This document shows, piece after piece, positions 20,963 to 32,130 of a stretch of 64,000 bases of DNA; position 1 is the stretch's first letter, and the number at the start of each line of letters is the position of its first letter. The notes beneath the pieces were generated by a model. It saw nothing but the letters and a program-made list of their open reading frames with translations, was not told the origin of the DNA and made no database searches. The stretch spans positions 243,438 to 307,437 of the forward strand of contig CAUJNA010003323.1 in NCBI GenBank assembly GCA_963377175.1, read 5' to 3'. This DNA is from Effrenium voratum. Lineage: Eukaryota > Sar > Dinophyceae > Suessiales > Symbiodiniaceae. The position numbers and the translations under genes were made by a program.

Positions 20963-22729
20963 AGCCATTCCCCTGCAAAAGTGGCGATCGTTTGAATGGA
21001 AGCCTCGGGGAGATCCAGTCACCCCTGTCGGTGTGCAGTGGGGTTTTGGGTTTGTGGTGTTTGAGGCGAAGGCTACCCCTTTCAGCTTGGTTTTTTAGCA
21101 GGAAATTAGAGGGAAAGCGAAGCTCATTGTGTGATAGGTTCCGCGAGTTTTTGACACCTATACTGTTCGACGTTTGGAGTTTGGAGGTGTTTGAGACGTA
21201 GCAGACGTATCTCCTAAAAGTTGACTACTTCAAGCAAGGGCACCAAGGACAATTTTGGGAAAAGAGGCGAACACCCATGTTCGGTTAGTCTTGGCGAGAC
21301 CAAAAGAGCACGACCTTGATTGCGGTCAAGCACATTGGACTGGCGTTTCAATGGTCGGGCGGCAACATCAAGCCACTCAGGGTTCTATTCTGGATCCTGA
21401 CGCCCGAACAAACTAGACCCAGCTGCCAGAGTAGAAAGTCGCAACTTCTGGTGCTTCTCCCGAAGAAAAGGGTCGCCAAGGTCTGTTTTGGAAGACGGGC
21501 CAGCAGTGCCTGCTTTATTTTTAGAGAATCCCATCTGGGAGTGGCCGAGAAAGTCCCACTTTGTGAAAAAGTAGCAGGGATAGGAATCCCACTGTCGTAT
21601 CACAGATTTGGGGTTATCTCCCAACACACAAAATGGGGAAGGCGACTAGGGAAGTTGGGGGGAATTTCGACTCCCCACCCTTCGGGCGGGCCAGCTAGAC
21701 TGCTTCCAGCTTCTTAGACAGCAACAGTTATGATGCACGTTTATCGGGGAACAAATTCGAGTGGCTTTCGCCATGAAGGTTTTTTACTTGGGGGATCCAA
21801 TCCTTATTTCAGCTTTTGGACATATTCTAAAACATGCAGATGTGATGGACTACTTGAGATACGCCCTGCCAATCATAGAATTCCCAAAGGAGAGCCTCAA
21901 ACGAGGGTTTTCTCGGACTTTAATTAGGTTAGGTATTCGCCTGTTTGCTTCAAGGTTCCCAAGCAGTTTGACTTTTTCGCGGCCAAGGGTAAGGCTTGCT
22001 TTTGTCTGGAAAGCAGAAGAACAAGTGCTTGCCATGGTTCAAGCGGCTGTTTTTGACCAAGGGGAGAGAGCTTGGTAAAGGCCGATGGCGAGTCAGCCGA
22101 TTTCAGTAGGTTCTAGGTGAGCTGCTCGTGCAGTGCAATGTGCGGCGAGACGGCGAGACGCGAGTTGTCCAAGACACTCGCCATGTAGAGTTGCAGCCCT
22201 TGCTTCGGCCGGAGTCAAACAGTTTACAGCATTCCTGGAGGTTCATATTTTATCAGACTTCGCGGCTACAAGAACGTGCACCCTCTCGATGGACGCTGAA
22301 ACGAGGAAAGCCAAGGCCTGCAGCAAGCCGTGAGAGTCCAGAGCCGACCCCACGAGGCGCAAGACGCCCGAGATTCTCCTGGCCGCATCCCAGAATTCAC
22401 TGAGGCGAACCGCATCCGGACATTCTGCACATCCGGCGGGGGACCTCCCACCCTACAGTTTCAGACAAAGGCGAGATTTTTATCCTGAAAGCAGACTACC
22501 CAATTTGGAGCAGTTCTGTTGCTAGCAGATCAAAACACAAGGGCCCAGGCCCCCCTTTTCTGGATTTCCCACTTGGCAGTTCCCCAAAAGAACCCATGCG
22601 CACAAAACTTTTGTTGGCCTTTTTACTAGGCGGTTCTACTGCCCGCTTTCATTGGGACTATAGCAAGGCCTGTATAAACCTGTATCACCACTACCATGTT
22701 AGAACCAAAAGTCAGCTCGGGTTTTCGGC

Positions 22730-23270
22730 GCTCGGCGATGGGCTCGGCCATCGCCAGGACTCGATCGCCATCGCCAAGCGAGTCCTTTCGAGAACTCCTT
22801 GGATCGTCTTTTTTTTCTCCCGCAGCTGGCTAGGAGTTCTTGCTTTGCTGGTGCTGAGAATGTGGGAATGAACCCAGAGATTCCCTTAAAGGAACAAGTT
22901 GGACGGGTCATAAGGGTGATTTCCTCATTCCCTGCTCAGCACAAGTTGTTTTTTTTCCCGCTGGCAGGGAGTGGTCTGCGAGACAGTAATACTCGCCGGC
23001 TGCGAAAAGCGTGCGCCTGGGCTCAGCGACACCACTTGCCACCTTCAGCGAGTTTGCGACCAAAATGCCATGAAGCTTACTTACTTGGAGTCCGTTATTC
23101 CAGGTGCGCAAGTTGTGATGATTTAGAGGCCGCGGCGGAAAGTGAGCATGGAGTCACTTCTTCAGCCGCCAACGGCCGCATCAGACATCGGAGTTGCAGC
23201 GGAAGGTACAAAAAGGGCAAGCGGCGCTTAGGGCGGTTCTGCCCTTGGAAGGGGGGGGGGAGGGTTGGGA
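22730..23270 (+). other. Coding-like island, unassigned
   Basis: A GC-rich stretch holds a 159-codon open frame (22799-23278) and, just before it, an ALGDGLGH reading (from about 22730). Pieces such as RRLRKACAWAQRHH (around 23000) look coding, but splice sites are not obvious and an intron-type tract (TTTTTTTCTCCCGCAG) lies within the frame. It may contain two small exons, near 22736-22760 and 22995-23060. No family is recognised. Confidence 0.22.
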
Positions 23271-23622
23271 CAAGTTAGAACGAGCACAGCAACGATGTTA
23301 GGGTCGTGATCCATTCCAGGAATAGTGACTCTCACAGTCACTTTTTGCAGGTGAGAAGAACATAAACCCCCGTTTGTATTTGAGGTTCCCCGCTCTGTGT
23401 CCAAATGGTGGGTGGCAAGCTGCCCGGATTGAGGGATAGTGCATTGTGCCTCACTTCTCCACATCAGAGACTTGAGAAGGGACCCTTTTTCCCGGAACGA
23501 ATCCTCCCCCGCCCAAAGGGGAAAATCCCCCGAATTCCTGTTTGGAAGATTCAATATTCCCGTTTCTGGACCAGTTTCCTTTGGCGGTTCCAAGTCACAC
23601 CAAAAAAGCCGACTTAGTCGAG

Positions 23623-23698
23623 CTTTCCGAGCGCTGACCGCGACCGCGTCTTCTCGCGGTTCTCCGAGCGGGGCCTGCGGCACTCGCTGGCACGCTGG
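23623..23698 (+). CDS. Candidate exon, unknown
   Basis: The frame FPSADRDRVFSRFSERG then LRHSLARW has balanced charge and a helical pattern and sits in a sharp GC-rich patch. It starts after AGTCGAG; a GA donor could lie at CGCTG|GACGCG. Family F begins about 90 bp further on. No recognised domain; the exon could belong to the globin gene or to a neighbour. Confidence 0.3.
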
Positions 23699-23794
23699 AC
23701 GCGTTCTGACGGCCAAACGACCTGGCCATGGCTCAAAACCAACAAAGAGGAATACCCTCAAAAGGGCGGCCCCTTTAAAAGACCCACATGGCTG

Positions 23795-23912
23795 TGGGTC
23801 AACCATTTTGGCTGGTAGGTGAATTCACCACCCATTTTAGGTTACCTACTTTAGTGGTTGGATTGGGATATTCACTGAGGGTACGATTTGGGTTTTGACC
23901 CATGGGCACCTC
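23795..23912. repeat. Family F derivative
   Basis: CTGTGGGTCAACCATTTTGG at the left and GGGTTTTGACCCATGG at the right form imperfect inverted ends of the family F type, about 118 bp apart. Confidence 0.5.
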
Positions 23913-24548
23913 GCCGATGTCCGGCGTGGATCTCCGGCGGACCTGGGTGCAGAGCGCAGCCCGCGCTTGACGAGGTGTTCAGAGCTGGATACATCAGTGG
24001 GCCGTCCTGATTCCGTACGAGTAGCGAGGGGCTTTTACATTTGGGGGTGTCTTTTTTTGTTGCCCTTTTTCTGTTGGAACTTTTTAGAACACAACAAAGA
24101 CGAAGCGCCAAGAGAACCCATATGTCCCTCGAGTTGGACTTTTAGCAAGGGGGCAATGAGCCACAAACATAGGCGTCCTTTTGACCGGTCAGTTTGGGCA
24201 ATGAAGTGCATGGTTCCACTGGCTTAGACAGGGTTCTATTTCCCATGTGGGGGACCCCATCGATTTCTTTCGCAAAGGTCAGTTTGAAACCAGGGTTTAA
24301 ACCATGGCTTGTTGGAATTTACGTTGCAAAACCAAAAAAACGCGCACTGGATGAGAACCCATTTCCCAGGGGACACCCCCTAGATCCCCCAGTAGTGCCC
24401 GTTTGCCCTTTTTTGGGTTAGGACAATTCCCCTACTAAAATAGACAAAACTGAAAAAAGTTGGTGCCAACTTATTCTAACCTCTCTCTACTGCTGGAGGC
24501 CCTAGCCCCCGCGAATTTGTTTTTCGCCCAAAGCCACGGGGCATCGAG

Positions 24549-24630
24549 GCCAGTGGCTCCCTCTCGCTCTCAGAGCCCACCGCGCCGGGAGCTGAGCTCC
24601 GTTTGCTGGGCGTGGGTGTGGGTGTGCTGG
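24549..24630 (+). CDS. Candidate exon, unknown
   Basis: Bounded by ATCGAG|GCC and GTGCTGG|GCGCAC (GC donor), matching the AG|GCC style of the assigned introns. The frame reads ASGSLSLSEPTAPGAELRLL then GVGVGV. Family F starts five bases after the proposed donor, showing how closely these repeats abut exons. Function unknown. Confidence 0.33.
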
Positions 24631-24635
24631 GCGCA

Positions 24636-24748
24636 CATGGCTGTGGGTCAAGAATAGGGTAACCCCAAAATGGGTCGCCCTGGTAGAAGGAAACATGGAC
24701 TAAGACCTGCGGTTTTTTTGGTGGTTTAATTTTGACCCACAGCCACAT
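24636..24748. repeat. Family F inverted-repeat element
   Basis: ACATGGCTGTGGGTCAA at the left, TTGACCCACAGCCACAT at the right, 113 bp. The interior has CCTGGTAGAAGGAAACATGG and ACCTGCGGTTTTTTTGGTGG. Other copies: 13965-14095, 36786-36903, 38637-38755 and 62195-62300. Confidence 0.8.
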
Positions 24749-25199
24749 TGTGTCCATGAAACAAAAATATGACATTGTTGATCAGTTTGATCAACCCCCA
24801 TTTGTTGGAGGATGGACTTTAAGGCTTTCCATTTGCTGTAGTTTCCATTGAGCAAGCTCACTTTCCCTGTTAAAGCATAAATCCACAGCAAATCGAACTG
24901 GTTTCCTCACCTTCCATTTGCTGAATTACGAATACGCTTTTTTCCCTGGCTTTCAGCGGAATCGATTTCACTCCTGGACATATGTGTTCATGTTTGTCCA
25001 GGGGACGTATCCGCAAATGGAAGGCAGCCTTGGAGCGAATCGACCTATGACCTAATCTGGCTTCCCTGATTTGGTACCCATGTTTAGTCCAGTTCCCGAA
25101 AGGTTAACCTTTTTTTGTTCTTTTGTTATTTTCTTCTTTTTCTGGGTCCGTAAGGGGCAGCTGAGGTCAGGAGTAGTGTACGCTTGGTTTGGGTGGTTA

Positions 25200-25214
25200 T
25201 CTCTCTCTCTCTCG

Positions 25215-25260
<46 letters not shown>

Positions 25261-25266
25261 CTCTCT
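25200..25266. repeat. CT/CTCG microsatellite
   Basis: About 67 bp of (CT)n with a few CG interruptions. Confidence 0.9.
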
Positions 25267-25669
25267 GTTTCTCTAGGGATTGTCACGGTCGGAAACTGGT
25301 TGGTCATGTGTTTTTACTGCTATGTGAAAGTTAATTTGGGAAAATGATTTCAACTGTTTCTGGGGGTCATCAGAATGTTCCTTTTCCCTAGCATTTGCGG
25401 ATGGTAAACATTGATTGAAAAATATCGGGGCGGTTGGAGGTACTTGGCTGCTTTTCACACGTCTACAGATAGAAATGATTGTTCCTTGTTTTTTGTTGTT
25501 TTATGCATTATCCAGACAAGTGCACAGAGATCATGTTCAAGCCAAAGGGGCGTGGTCGATTGCAGAAGTTCAGCAATGGGTGCCCAGCCATCTCAAGGGA
25601 TTTTAACTGGTAGCTGTCAATTCCTGGTTTCCCTTTATAACACCCAAACAACATGAAACATTGTACCAA

Positions 25670-25805
25670 CATTGTACCCTTTCAGCCCAACAGTACCAAA
25701 CACATCGGTACCCTCCAAAAAACGACACACCCAAATCTATTATAATATAAATTATAACCATCAAAAACATGGGTACCCTCCAAAAAAGCGACACACCCAA
25801 ATCAG
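25670..25805. repeat. Two inverted family C ends in tandem
   Basis: GGTACCCTCCAAAAAACGAC followed by ACACCCAAATC occurs twice (25709-25738 and 25771-25803), separated by an AT-rich 33 bp. Only the right-hand half of family C is duplicated. Confidence 0.6.
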
Positions 25806-25929
25806 GTCATGAGTTGGTCAACGGGTTGCCGTGCTTCTCAGAATTCAGCCACAGGTCGCCCGTATCCTCCGCTGGGAGCCGAGAGACGTGTGATTTCCGT
25901 CCGGGGTTTTGGATGGTGTGGGGCAGGGA

Positions 25930-27089
25930 TTGACATGTTTCTTTTAATAAACGTAATGGTTTCCCAATGATTGATTGTTAAACATGAATGATTTATTGAT
26001 GAATAATGTCCATCATTTGATAAATATACCAATAATTATATCAAAAAAACAACAAACCTGATAATAATATCAAAGCACAATTCCAATAATACTAAACAGG
26101 TTGTCTTAAGCGTCATTTTCTTGAAAAAGGCGAATTACCAAGTATGATGGTAAAATGAACCCGACGCCTAAAAAATAATGAAAGAACGTACCCCTGAATG
26201 CTGCTTACGTACAAAACCCTACAAAACGAACAATTAATTTCCTATCGTAATTTCAGGTTGGACATATGGATTCGGAATCTTTTGAGGCATATCAAACCCT
26301 AATGATGATTCCCCCGGACAAATACCAACAATCGTTGGTCTCGGTGGTGCGAGAAGCGGATTTCGCTTGTCCACAGTACTAAGAGAGGCACACCCGCGGG
26401 CTGATGGTTGACTTGAGCCACATGCTCAAAACCGATTCGGGTGGACGAAGGGACAATCCCTTGGCCATAAATGGGTGCGGATTTCCTTCCGTCTTGGGAA
26501 TTCTTCGGAAGGGCTCTGGGGATCGACCAGTTGAATGGTGGGTTTTGATTGTGACTCATTTGGGGCTTTGGGGCTTTGGGGATCAGGGAAATGAGAGGAG
26601 TTTCACCCTGGTTGCCGTATGGGGCTAGCACGTGGCCTATAGGCTTCTCTACAATAAGCCAAGTATCAGCGGAAAATTCGCCCACAGGTTTCATAGGTTT
26701 CATCGGAGGGCCATCATCACTCCGTGCAAATGGCAAGAGCGCGGTGCCCAAAAAGCATTTTTGCACGACAAAACCCGGGAGGCAGGCTGGGTTTTGGTTT
26801 TGCTGGCTCACTTCACGAAGAGCAGGTTTGCTGGGAGCCCGTCAAGGATGACCATGGCTTTATGGTTGTTTGGTTGGCTCTTTGGACTTTAACTTTTCGG
26901 AAAAACAAAGAAACGTGTATTTTTTTTCGGAAAACAGTGTATTTTTTGCATTGGACCCACAAAAAGTTGAGAACTGTTTTCGCAAAGGGGTCAACAGCAA
27001 CTAAGCTACAAGGGTAGAACATTGATTTGGTGTCCTTTAGACTTGCTTTAGCACTTTCCAAAATTCTACCCTTTCGGGAAGGCTTGTAG
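25930..27089. other. AT-rich patch and unassigned intron-like DNA
   Basis: 25930-26290 is strongly AT-rich (AATAATATCAAAG, TGATTTATTGATGAATAATG) and unlike the surroundings; it carries no ORF. From 26300 to 27089 the DNA is intron-like, with a duplicated GGGGCTTTGGGGCTTTGGGG near 26560 and a family J piece near 26880. No exon is seen. Confidence 0.4.
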
Positions 27090-27142
27090 GATCCGGGGGC
27101 GGCTGTGAACAGATGTACCCGGACGGCCCAAAAGGCTGGCAG
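27090..27142 (+). CDS. Candidate exon, unknown
   Basis: Acceptor TTGTAG|GATCC, donor GGCTGGCAG|GTAGCA (GT). The reading is GSGGGCEQMYPDGPKGWQ, 53 nt, entering in phase 1 and leaving in phase 0. Composition and clean boundaries suggest a real exon, but no family is recognised. Confidence 0.33.
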
Positions 27143-28097
27143 GTAGCAAGCTTGACATGGCTAAACTGAGGCTCGCCTTCGGCAAATGGGTGTGTTTGTT
27201 TTTGGTGGCTTCGGTGCTCCTTTTGTTTTCCTCTTCAAGCCAACCGAAAAGGATTCAGCAAAAAGACAGAGCCCTTTGCATGGGATGACGCTTGGTTGGA
27301 AAACCACAAAAATATTCGATATGTCAATCACATGGGAAACGCTATCCATTTGGGCCATATCCAAACGGCAGACATGCCTAAGCAAGGGCATTCCAGCTCA
27401 CTGCACGTGCAACGCGTTGGTTTGCTCGGAGAGCTGCTTCCGAGTTTATGCCAAGAAACAATACTGCCAAGGGCTATTTGTCTTAAGTGGGGGGCCACAG
27501 TCCAAACTGATAGGTTGCTATGAACCCGAGGAGCATCAGGTCCGAATCCAAAGGGTCGCAACCATCATTACCCATATTGGCTTCCCCCCACATGTGTCAT
27601 CCTCGTCATCTGCCACATGTTGCAGTGCAATACGAAGTCAATAGACGGCCACAGATGGCGTGAAGGTCGAGCAGTTCCCAGTTTGGCGTGGTTTGCAAGT
27701 TTGTCCCTTTTCCTGGCCTCGTTGAGCCACTTCTGAGGCAACACTTTTGTTGAAGGCCCGCCCTTCTCTTGTCATGTCCCATGGCCATGTGGGGGGTTCC
27801 AAACTGAACATGAGTAACTTTTACCATGTAACAAATATCGAACCTCTTTTTTGTTTTCCGACCAATGGTCGTCCCATGTAAAGAATATGACCTTTTGATC
27901 AACCCCCATGCCTCAAAATGGGAAACCCCCCCCTTCTGGATGGTTTTGGGGAAAAGCAAACAAACCACTAGGATGGGGTCCCTAATTCTGAGACACACCC
28001 AACAAAACACAAACCAAAATGGTCAACCTTCATGGTGTTTTTCCCCCGAAAACCGCGGCAGCCTCGCCGCGGGGATCGCCACGCGGCTCGCATCGAG
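27143..28097. other. Intron-like DNA, possible short exon near 27655
   Basis: A family C-like region (27185-27280) and two related segments naming TGGAAAACCACAAAAATATTCGA (about 27296) and an inverted version near 27835-27860. A reading DGVKVEQFPVWRGLQ after CCACAG at about 27653 could be a small exon, but no donor supports it. Confidence 0.3.
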
Positions 28098-28171
28098 GCC
28101 TCGCCTGTGGAGCGGCCGACGGGGGCCCCGAAGGATGGGGGTCGTGTCATGGAGGCGAGTGGATTCTGCAG
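28098..28171 (+). CDS. Candidate exon upstream of the TIR element
   Basis: Both edges are AG|GCC (GCATCGAG|GCC and TTCTGCAG|GCCAGG, a GC donor), as in the assigned introns. The 74-nt frame reads ASPVERPTGAPKDGG then RVMEASGFC and leaves in phase 2. It would otherwise run on to a TGA at about 28201, so a terminal exon is also possible. If spliced, the 6.7-kb element that begins 124 bp downstream lies inside the next intron. Function unknown. Confidence 0.4.
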
Positions 28172-28294
28172 GCCAGGAGCAAGAAGCCAAGGAAACCATT
28201 GAACCTAGGTCATTTTGGTCTAGGGTGTGTGTATCATTCTTGCAAAGAACAATAGGTTATCTTGGGGTTTGTTGGTGTTTTGTTTCTGCATAAA

Positions 28295-28445
28295 CTGGCC
28301 TACTGTTAAGGATCTTCAAGTTTGTCTCTGCAATTTTGTGGTAAGGTAAAAGACGTCTTTTTGCCGACAAAAAGACGTCTCTTTGCCTAGGTGGCATGGG
28401 GCTTTTGAAACCGGGAAAAAATGAAACGTTATCTTAAAGTTTGTT
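28295..28445. repeat. Left arm of the TIR element
   Basis: Contains one full arm unit (GATCTT...TTGTGGTAAGGTAAAAGACG, GCCTAGGTGGCATGGGGCTT, TTGAAACCGGG) and the start of a second (ATCTTAAAGTTTGTTTTTGCC). Inside lies a perfect palindrome: AGACGTCTTTTTG (28351-28363), a 4-base loop, CAAAAAGACGTCT (28368-28380). Confidence 0.75.
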
Positions 28446-28870
28446 TTTGCCTTGGTGGCCTTTTCGTGCATTTTATATATTTTTTGGCACGTTGGGAGAC
28501 TTGCCCAATTATCGTTACTCACTATGGTTCCTGAAGCCAGCACATTTGATGTGCGTTTGAAACTATACACACGTGGAACGAACCGCTTGGAAGCCATGAC
28601 TCAGTGTCGCGGCCTTAGGTGCACACCACATCCCCCATCTGCGCAAGCGTGCATCTTGTCACGAGGGCCATGTCCTTGTATCAAGATGGGAAAAGCACAC
28701 TCCTGAACGCGAATCAATCGGAGGGTGTCCATTGCTGGCGCGCGACTAATGGTGCACGGTAGGATCACCATGCATTGCCCCCGCTTCAAGAGCATATTCA
28801 AGGGCTGCAGGCCTGCGCCGCTCCATAATCCACCCCAATCCAAACAAGCGGTTGGCTGCTCCTCGGTTAC

Positions 28871-29430
28871 ATGCTGCGCGGCCGCTTTGCCTGCAGTGCT
28901 CAAGCGCGATTGCTCGTGGAAGCCTGCGTTGCCCAGGCCAAGCCTCCCGCTTTGTTCGCCATCGCGCTTCGCTTCGCATCTTCGCCAGAATGTGTGCAGG
29001 CTGCGGTGACCACCATGCCGCCGAAACAGGCGCCAGCTCCGAGTGGTGAGGACGCCCTGTGCGCCCTGCGTCTGTCACCCATTCTTGTTTCGGCTGCGAG
29101 AGGAACTCCTTCGTCTGCATGAGCGCTTTCTGGCGTAAGACGTACCTGGGCGGCACTACGTGTTCCACGACAAGGGTTTTCTGCCTGTTTGCTGAGGCTC
29201 CCGAAGCGGCAGCAGCCCAGGGCCAAGGACGCAAGGCAGCTGCGCAGCAGCGGGCTGACGCGCAGCAGATTGCTGCTGTCAGTTTGTGCAGCTTCGTGGT
29301 GCTGGCTGTGTCATGCCCGCCGATGGACGTGGTGGCTCTCCTCATCACGTGCTACATGTTGCGGCCACATGGTGGCGCAATACTGTCCCTGCAGCGTCGT
29401 GTCCTTACAGTGTTCACCTAGGGTCGTGCA
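28871..29430 (+). other. Coding-like block inside the element, frame broken
   Basis: The plus-strand frame from 28871 (LLVEACVAQAKPPALFAIAL, 83 codons) and then a different frame from about 29059 to 29421 (RVFCLFAEAPEAAAAQGQG onward) look more protein-like than their shadows, though a 200-codon minus-strand ORF overlaps. No domain is recognised. It may be a decayed element-encoded protein whose frame shifts near 29120, or exons with an unseen intron. Confidence 0.25.
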
Positions 29431-29845
29431 CCCATCAAGATGCCGAGGCGATGGCTTCTGGGAGAGGGAGTCACGAGCATTCAACGCTCGACCCCCAAGT
29501 CTTTGCCTCGCCGGGCTGGTGGTCTGACGGCTGTGGCCTGGCTAACTTGAGAAGGTTTGGTATTGTTTAGCAAGCTTCTCTCCAGGTGGTGGGTTTCTGA
29601 GGCATCTTTTAAGGCCTTTCTGTTCCACAAGCTGGCTCAGCCATTGACTTGCCGGCCTCGCGATACAGACCGCAAGGGAGCGTGGCAAGCCGCCTTTGGT
29701 GCAAGTTTGGGGCAGCGAGTGTGTTTGGAGCGAGTTTCCAAATTGCGTTGCACGTTTGGCGCCGCAAGAAACAGGGCTCTGTGTGGGTGAGAGCGGGCTG
29801 CCGTATGAATGGGATGTTCTGGGCGCCCAAAATTAGCACCGTGCT

Positions 29846-30130
29846 GTGCTGAGGCTCTTTGCGCTCCTGCAGCTGCACCCTGTGAGCTTTCGCTCCAGGG
29901 AGCGTGACTGGATCCTGGGCGCGCCACGCGCGTGGCATGCCGACCTCTACTTCTTGCAGGGGTGGCTTCGCTCGCTCGAGCTACGGAGGTGGACTGAGGC
30001 AAGCTTGGGCGAGGCACCCTTTCCAGACGGATTTCCGCGAGAGCGATTGAGGTTGGAGCTGCTTGGCTTTGCACTGAGCGTGGCTTCTGGGCAGCGGTCC
30101 TCCGGTCTTGCTTTTGTGTCTGAGGTATGA
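29846..30130 (+). CDS. Unknown ORF within the element
   Basis: A 94-codon frame with a convincing protein texture: PVSFRSRERDWILGAPRAW, HADLYFLQGWLRSLELRRW, then PFPDGFPRERLRLELLGFAL, ending in TGA. The start is a CTG-type codon or, more likely, an acceptor at CTCCTGCAG (about 29870). It is unlike the host introns and could be one exon of an element gene together with 30500-30890. I recognise no transposase, integrase or reverse-transcriptase motif. Confidence 0.4.
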   Translation: MLRLFALLQLHPVSFRSRERDWILGAPRAWHADLYFLQGWLRSLELRRWTEASLGEAPFPDGFPRERLRLELLGFALSVASGQRSSGLAFVSEV

Positions 30131-30499
30131 CTGCCCGCTGGACTACTCGTGTGAGGTGACTCGCGAGCTGAAGTGCCTACATGGGCTCATATAGGCCGGG
30201 GGCCTGTTGAACCGCCGTACTGATCTTAAGTTGCCCAGCCAATTGCGGCGCGATCGGCCATGGGCACGCGCTCGTTTCAGGCGGAATTGCCGATTGACCA
30301 AAACCATAGGTTTTGAATGCGCAGGCTTGCGTTTGCAACTTTGAGGTTGCAAGGGGCAGGAACAGAAAAGACGGTGGAGCCAGGAGATTTTGGAACCCTG
30401 ACACCTCCAATACTGATGTTTTGGCAGAGCCTTATTTGGACCTTCGTTGATTGAGGAGCCTGCGTTTCATCAGCTACTTGGTGTGTCGGCGACAAGCTT

Positions 30500-30715
30500 T
30501 CTCTGTGAAGACTGTGCGCGCCGTCTGTGAGGCTTTGCTTTCAGGCCAGCCTTTGCTGGCTGCCGAGGTGGAGAGCATCCTCACTAACATTCCAGGCGTC
30601 GCCAAGAATGTGGTGGAGGTGCTTCACCTGAAGGGCTTCCACGTGGACGGAGACCATGTCGGAATGGGCTCCAACACTTGCATGGCATCGACCTTGGTTG
30701 GTTGGGGGCGCTGCC
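30500..30715 (+). CDS. Unknown ORF/exon within the element
   Basis: The frame reads KTVRAVCEALLSGQPLLAAE, VESILTNIPGVAKNVVEVLH, then LKGFHVDGDHVGM, with strong helical periodicity and balanced composition. Upstream sequence (RRQAFSV) is open back to 30451. It lies 370 bp after the previous ORF in the same orientation and probably belongs to the same gene. No known family comes to mind. Confidence 0.4.
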
Positions 30716-30739
30716 AAGTGAGCGTCTTATGATGCTGGG

Positions 30740-30895
30740 TTGCTGAGGCTTGCTCCATCGTGGCCGGCTGGCCTCCGAGCTATGACTACCACGCAGAATT
30801 TGGTGAAGCCTTGGCAGAGCTGACGCGTCGATGTCAGCGATTGATGCCCACGGAAGTCATGCTTGAGGGCAGGCTGGGGAGGCTAGTGGTATGCT
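30740..30895 (+). CDS. Unknown ORF/exon within the element
   Basis: Reads AGWPPSYDYHAEFGEALAEL then TRRCQRLMPTEVMLEGRLG. Together with the two preceding blocks it suggests a multi-exon or frameshifted element gene. After about 30900 the frame continues, but the composition changes (KEQQTTRPTNQAS), so the end is uncertain. Confidence 0.35.
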
Positions 30896-31350
30896 TGAGT
30901 GTGAAAGAGCAACAAACCACGCGCCCCACCAACCAAGCCTCTTGCAAGGTATGTGTGGCCCATTCCCACATGTCCGCATGGACATTCACAGCAGCATTGA
31001 TAATTGACTACCTATCCGAAAGTGCCGGGATGTTGCTATTGCGTGTAGCTGCGGGTGCTTTATGTGTTTTGTGCTGAGCAGGAGTTTCAGTGTTCGCAGA
31101 GCTGCAAAGATTTGTTCCACTGACATCGAACCCTTGGTCCTGCGAAACCAGCTGGTGTGAGCATCAAGGTTGACTATCTGTGGCAGTTGAACATGTGTTG
31201 CGCTACTTGTAGCAGGCCATGTCCACATGGCTTCACACATGCAAGCTCCAGTAAGCTCGGTCAGAGGTTCTTTTGTTTCTTTGCGGATCACGCGTCAGTT
31301 CTAGTAGCGCGTTGAGTCCTTTTTACACATATAGATGTATATATACAAGG

Positions 31351-31540
31351 TAGGGTCGGATCGCTGTCGCTGTGGCGCGGTTCGTATTTTCAACGTTGAC
31401 TTTGGGCGGGTGGCATCGCTCTGGCTGTGGCGCGGCCGGAAGTGAACCTGGTGCGGACTTCGGGCGCCGGATCAACAGCAAACCTTCTGTAGTCATTAGG
31501 TGGGCTTGGGTCGCTCTCGCTGTGGCGCGGTGCGAAGTGT
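31351..31540. repeat. Dispersed GCTGTGGCGCGG repeat inside the element
   Basis: The word TCGCTSTSGCTGTGGCGCGG occurs three times (about 31358, 31413 and 31508) with diverged spacers of about 55 and 95 bp. Confidence 0.6.
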
Positions 31541-31888
31541 AAATGTCAAAGTAGTGACTGCAAAGATATTGTTCAATCAAGAGAGGATCCTTTCATGAAT
31601 GCACGGGCAAGTCTTGCTATAACATCCTATCGAGCGATCCTACCCAGACAGCTTGCGCACGGACCTTGCCGAGAGATGCACGAGGGCTTGCCAAGATTCT
31701 GAAAAGTTCTCTCAAACATCTCTTGCAATGGTCCTTCGTAGGGATCTGTACGGAGCTCTCGCGCAGGGCCTATAAAGATTCCCCTCCGCTTCCTACTGTT
31801 GAGCAGAAGTTATACACAAATCTCATAAGCCCGGCACACAAATCTTGCAGCATTGCTGAGTTTGCGTCGGAAGTCCAGCGGTCCCATG

Positions 31889-32130
31889 GCTTGCCATCAG
31901 GCACTGTAGGTGGTCCCTTGCCCGAGCCTGCGCTGGCTGCTTGCCACCAGGTATTGTAAGTGGTCGCTTGACGGAGCCTGCGTGGGTTGCTTGCCACCAG
32001 GCATTGCGAGTGGTCCCCTTGTCTGATCCTGCGCTGGCTGCTTGCGAGTGGCCCCCTTGTCTGATCCTGCGTTGGCTGCTTGCCACCAGGTTCCTTGCCG
32101 GCCTGCGTTGGCTGCTTGCCATGCATTGTC
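31889..32130. repeat. About 50-bp minisatellite inside the element
   Basis: Five units, each starting GCTTGCCACCAGG and most ending CCTGCGYTGGCT (units begin near 31889, 31939, 31989, 32040 and 32078), plus a partial sixth. Units four and five are internally deleted. It generates Gln/Ala-rich minus-strand ORFs with no meaning. Confidence 0.85.

Noticed and set aside
28746..29348. 200-codon minus-strand ORF inside the element
   Set aside because: Ala/Arg-rich antisense of GC-rich DNA without domain pattern; the plus-strand blocks nearby look better, though this is not certain.
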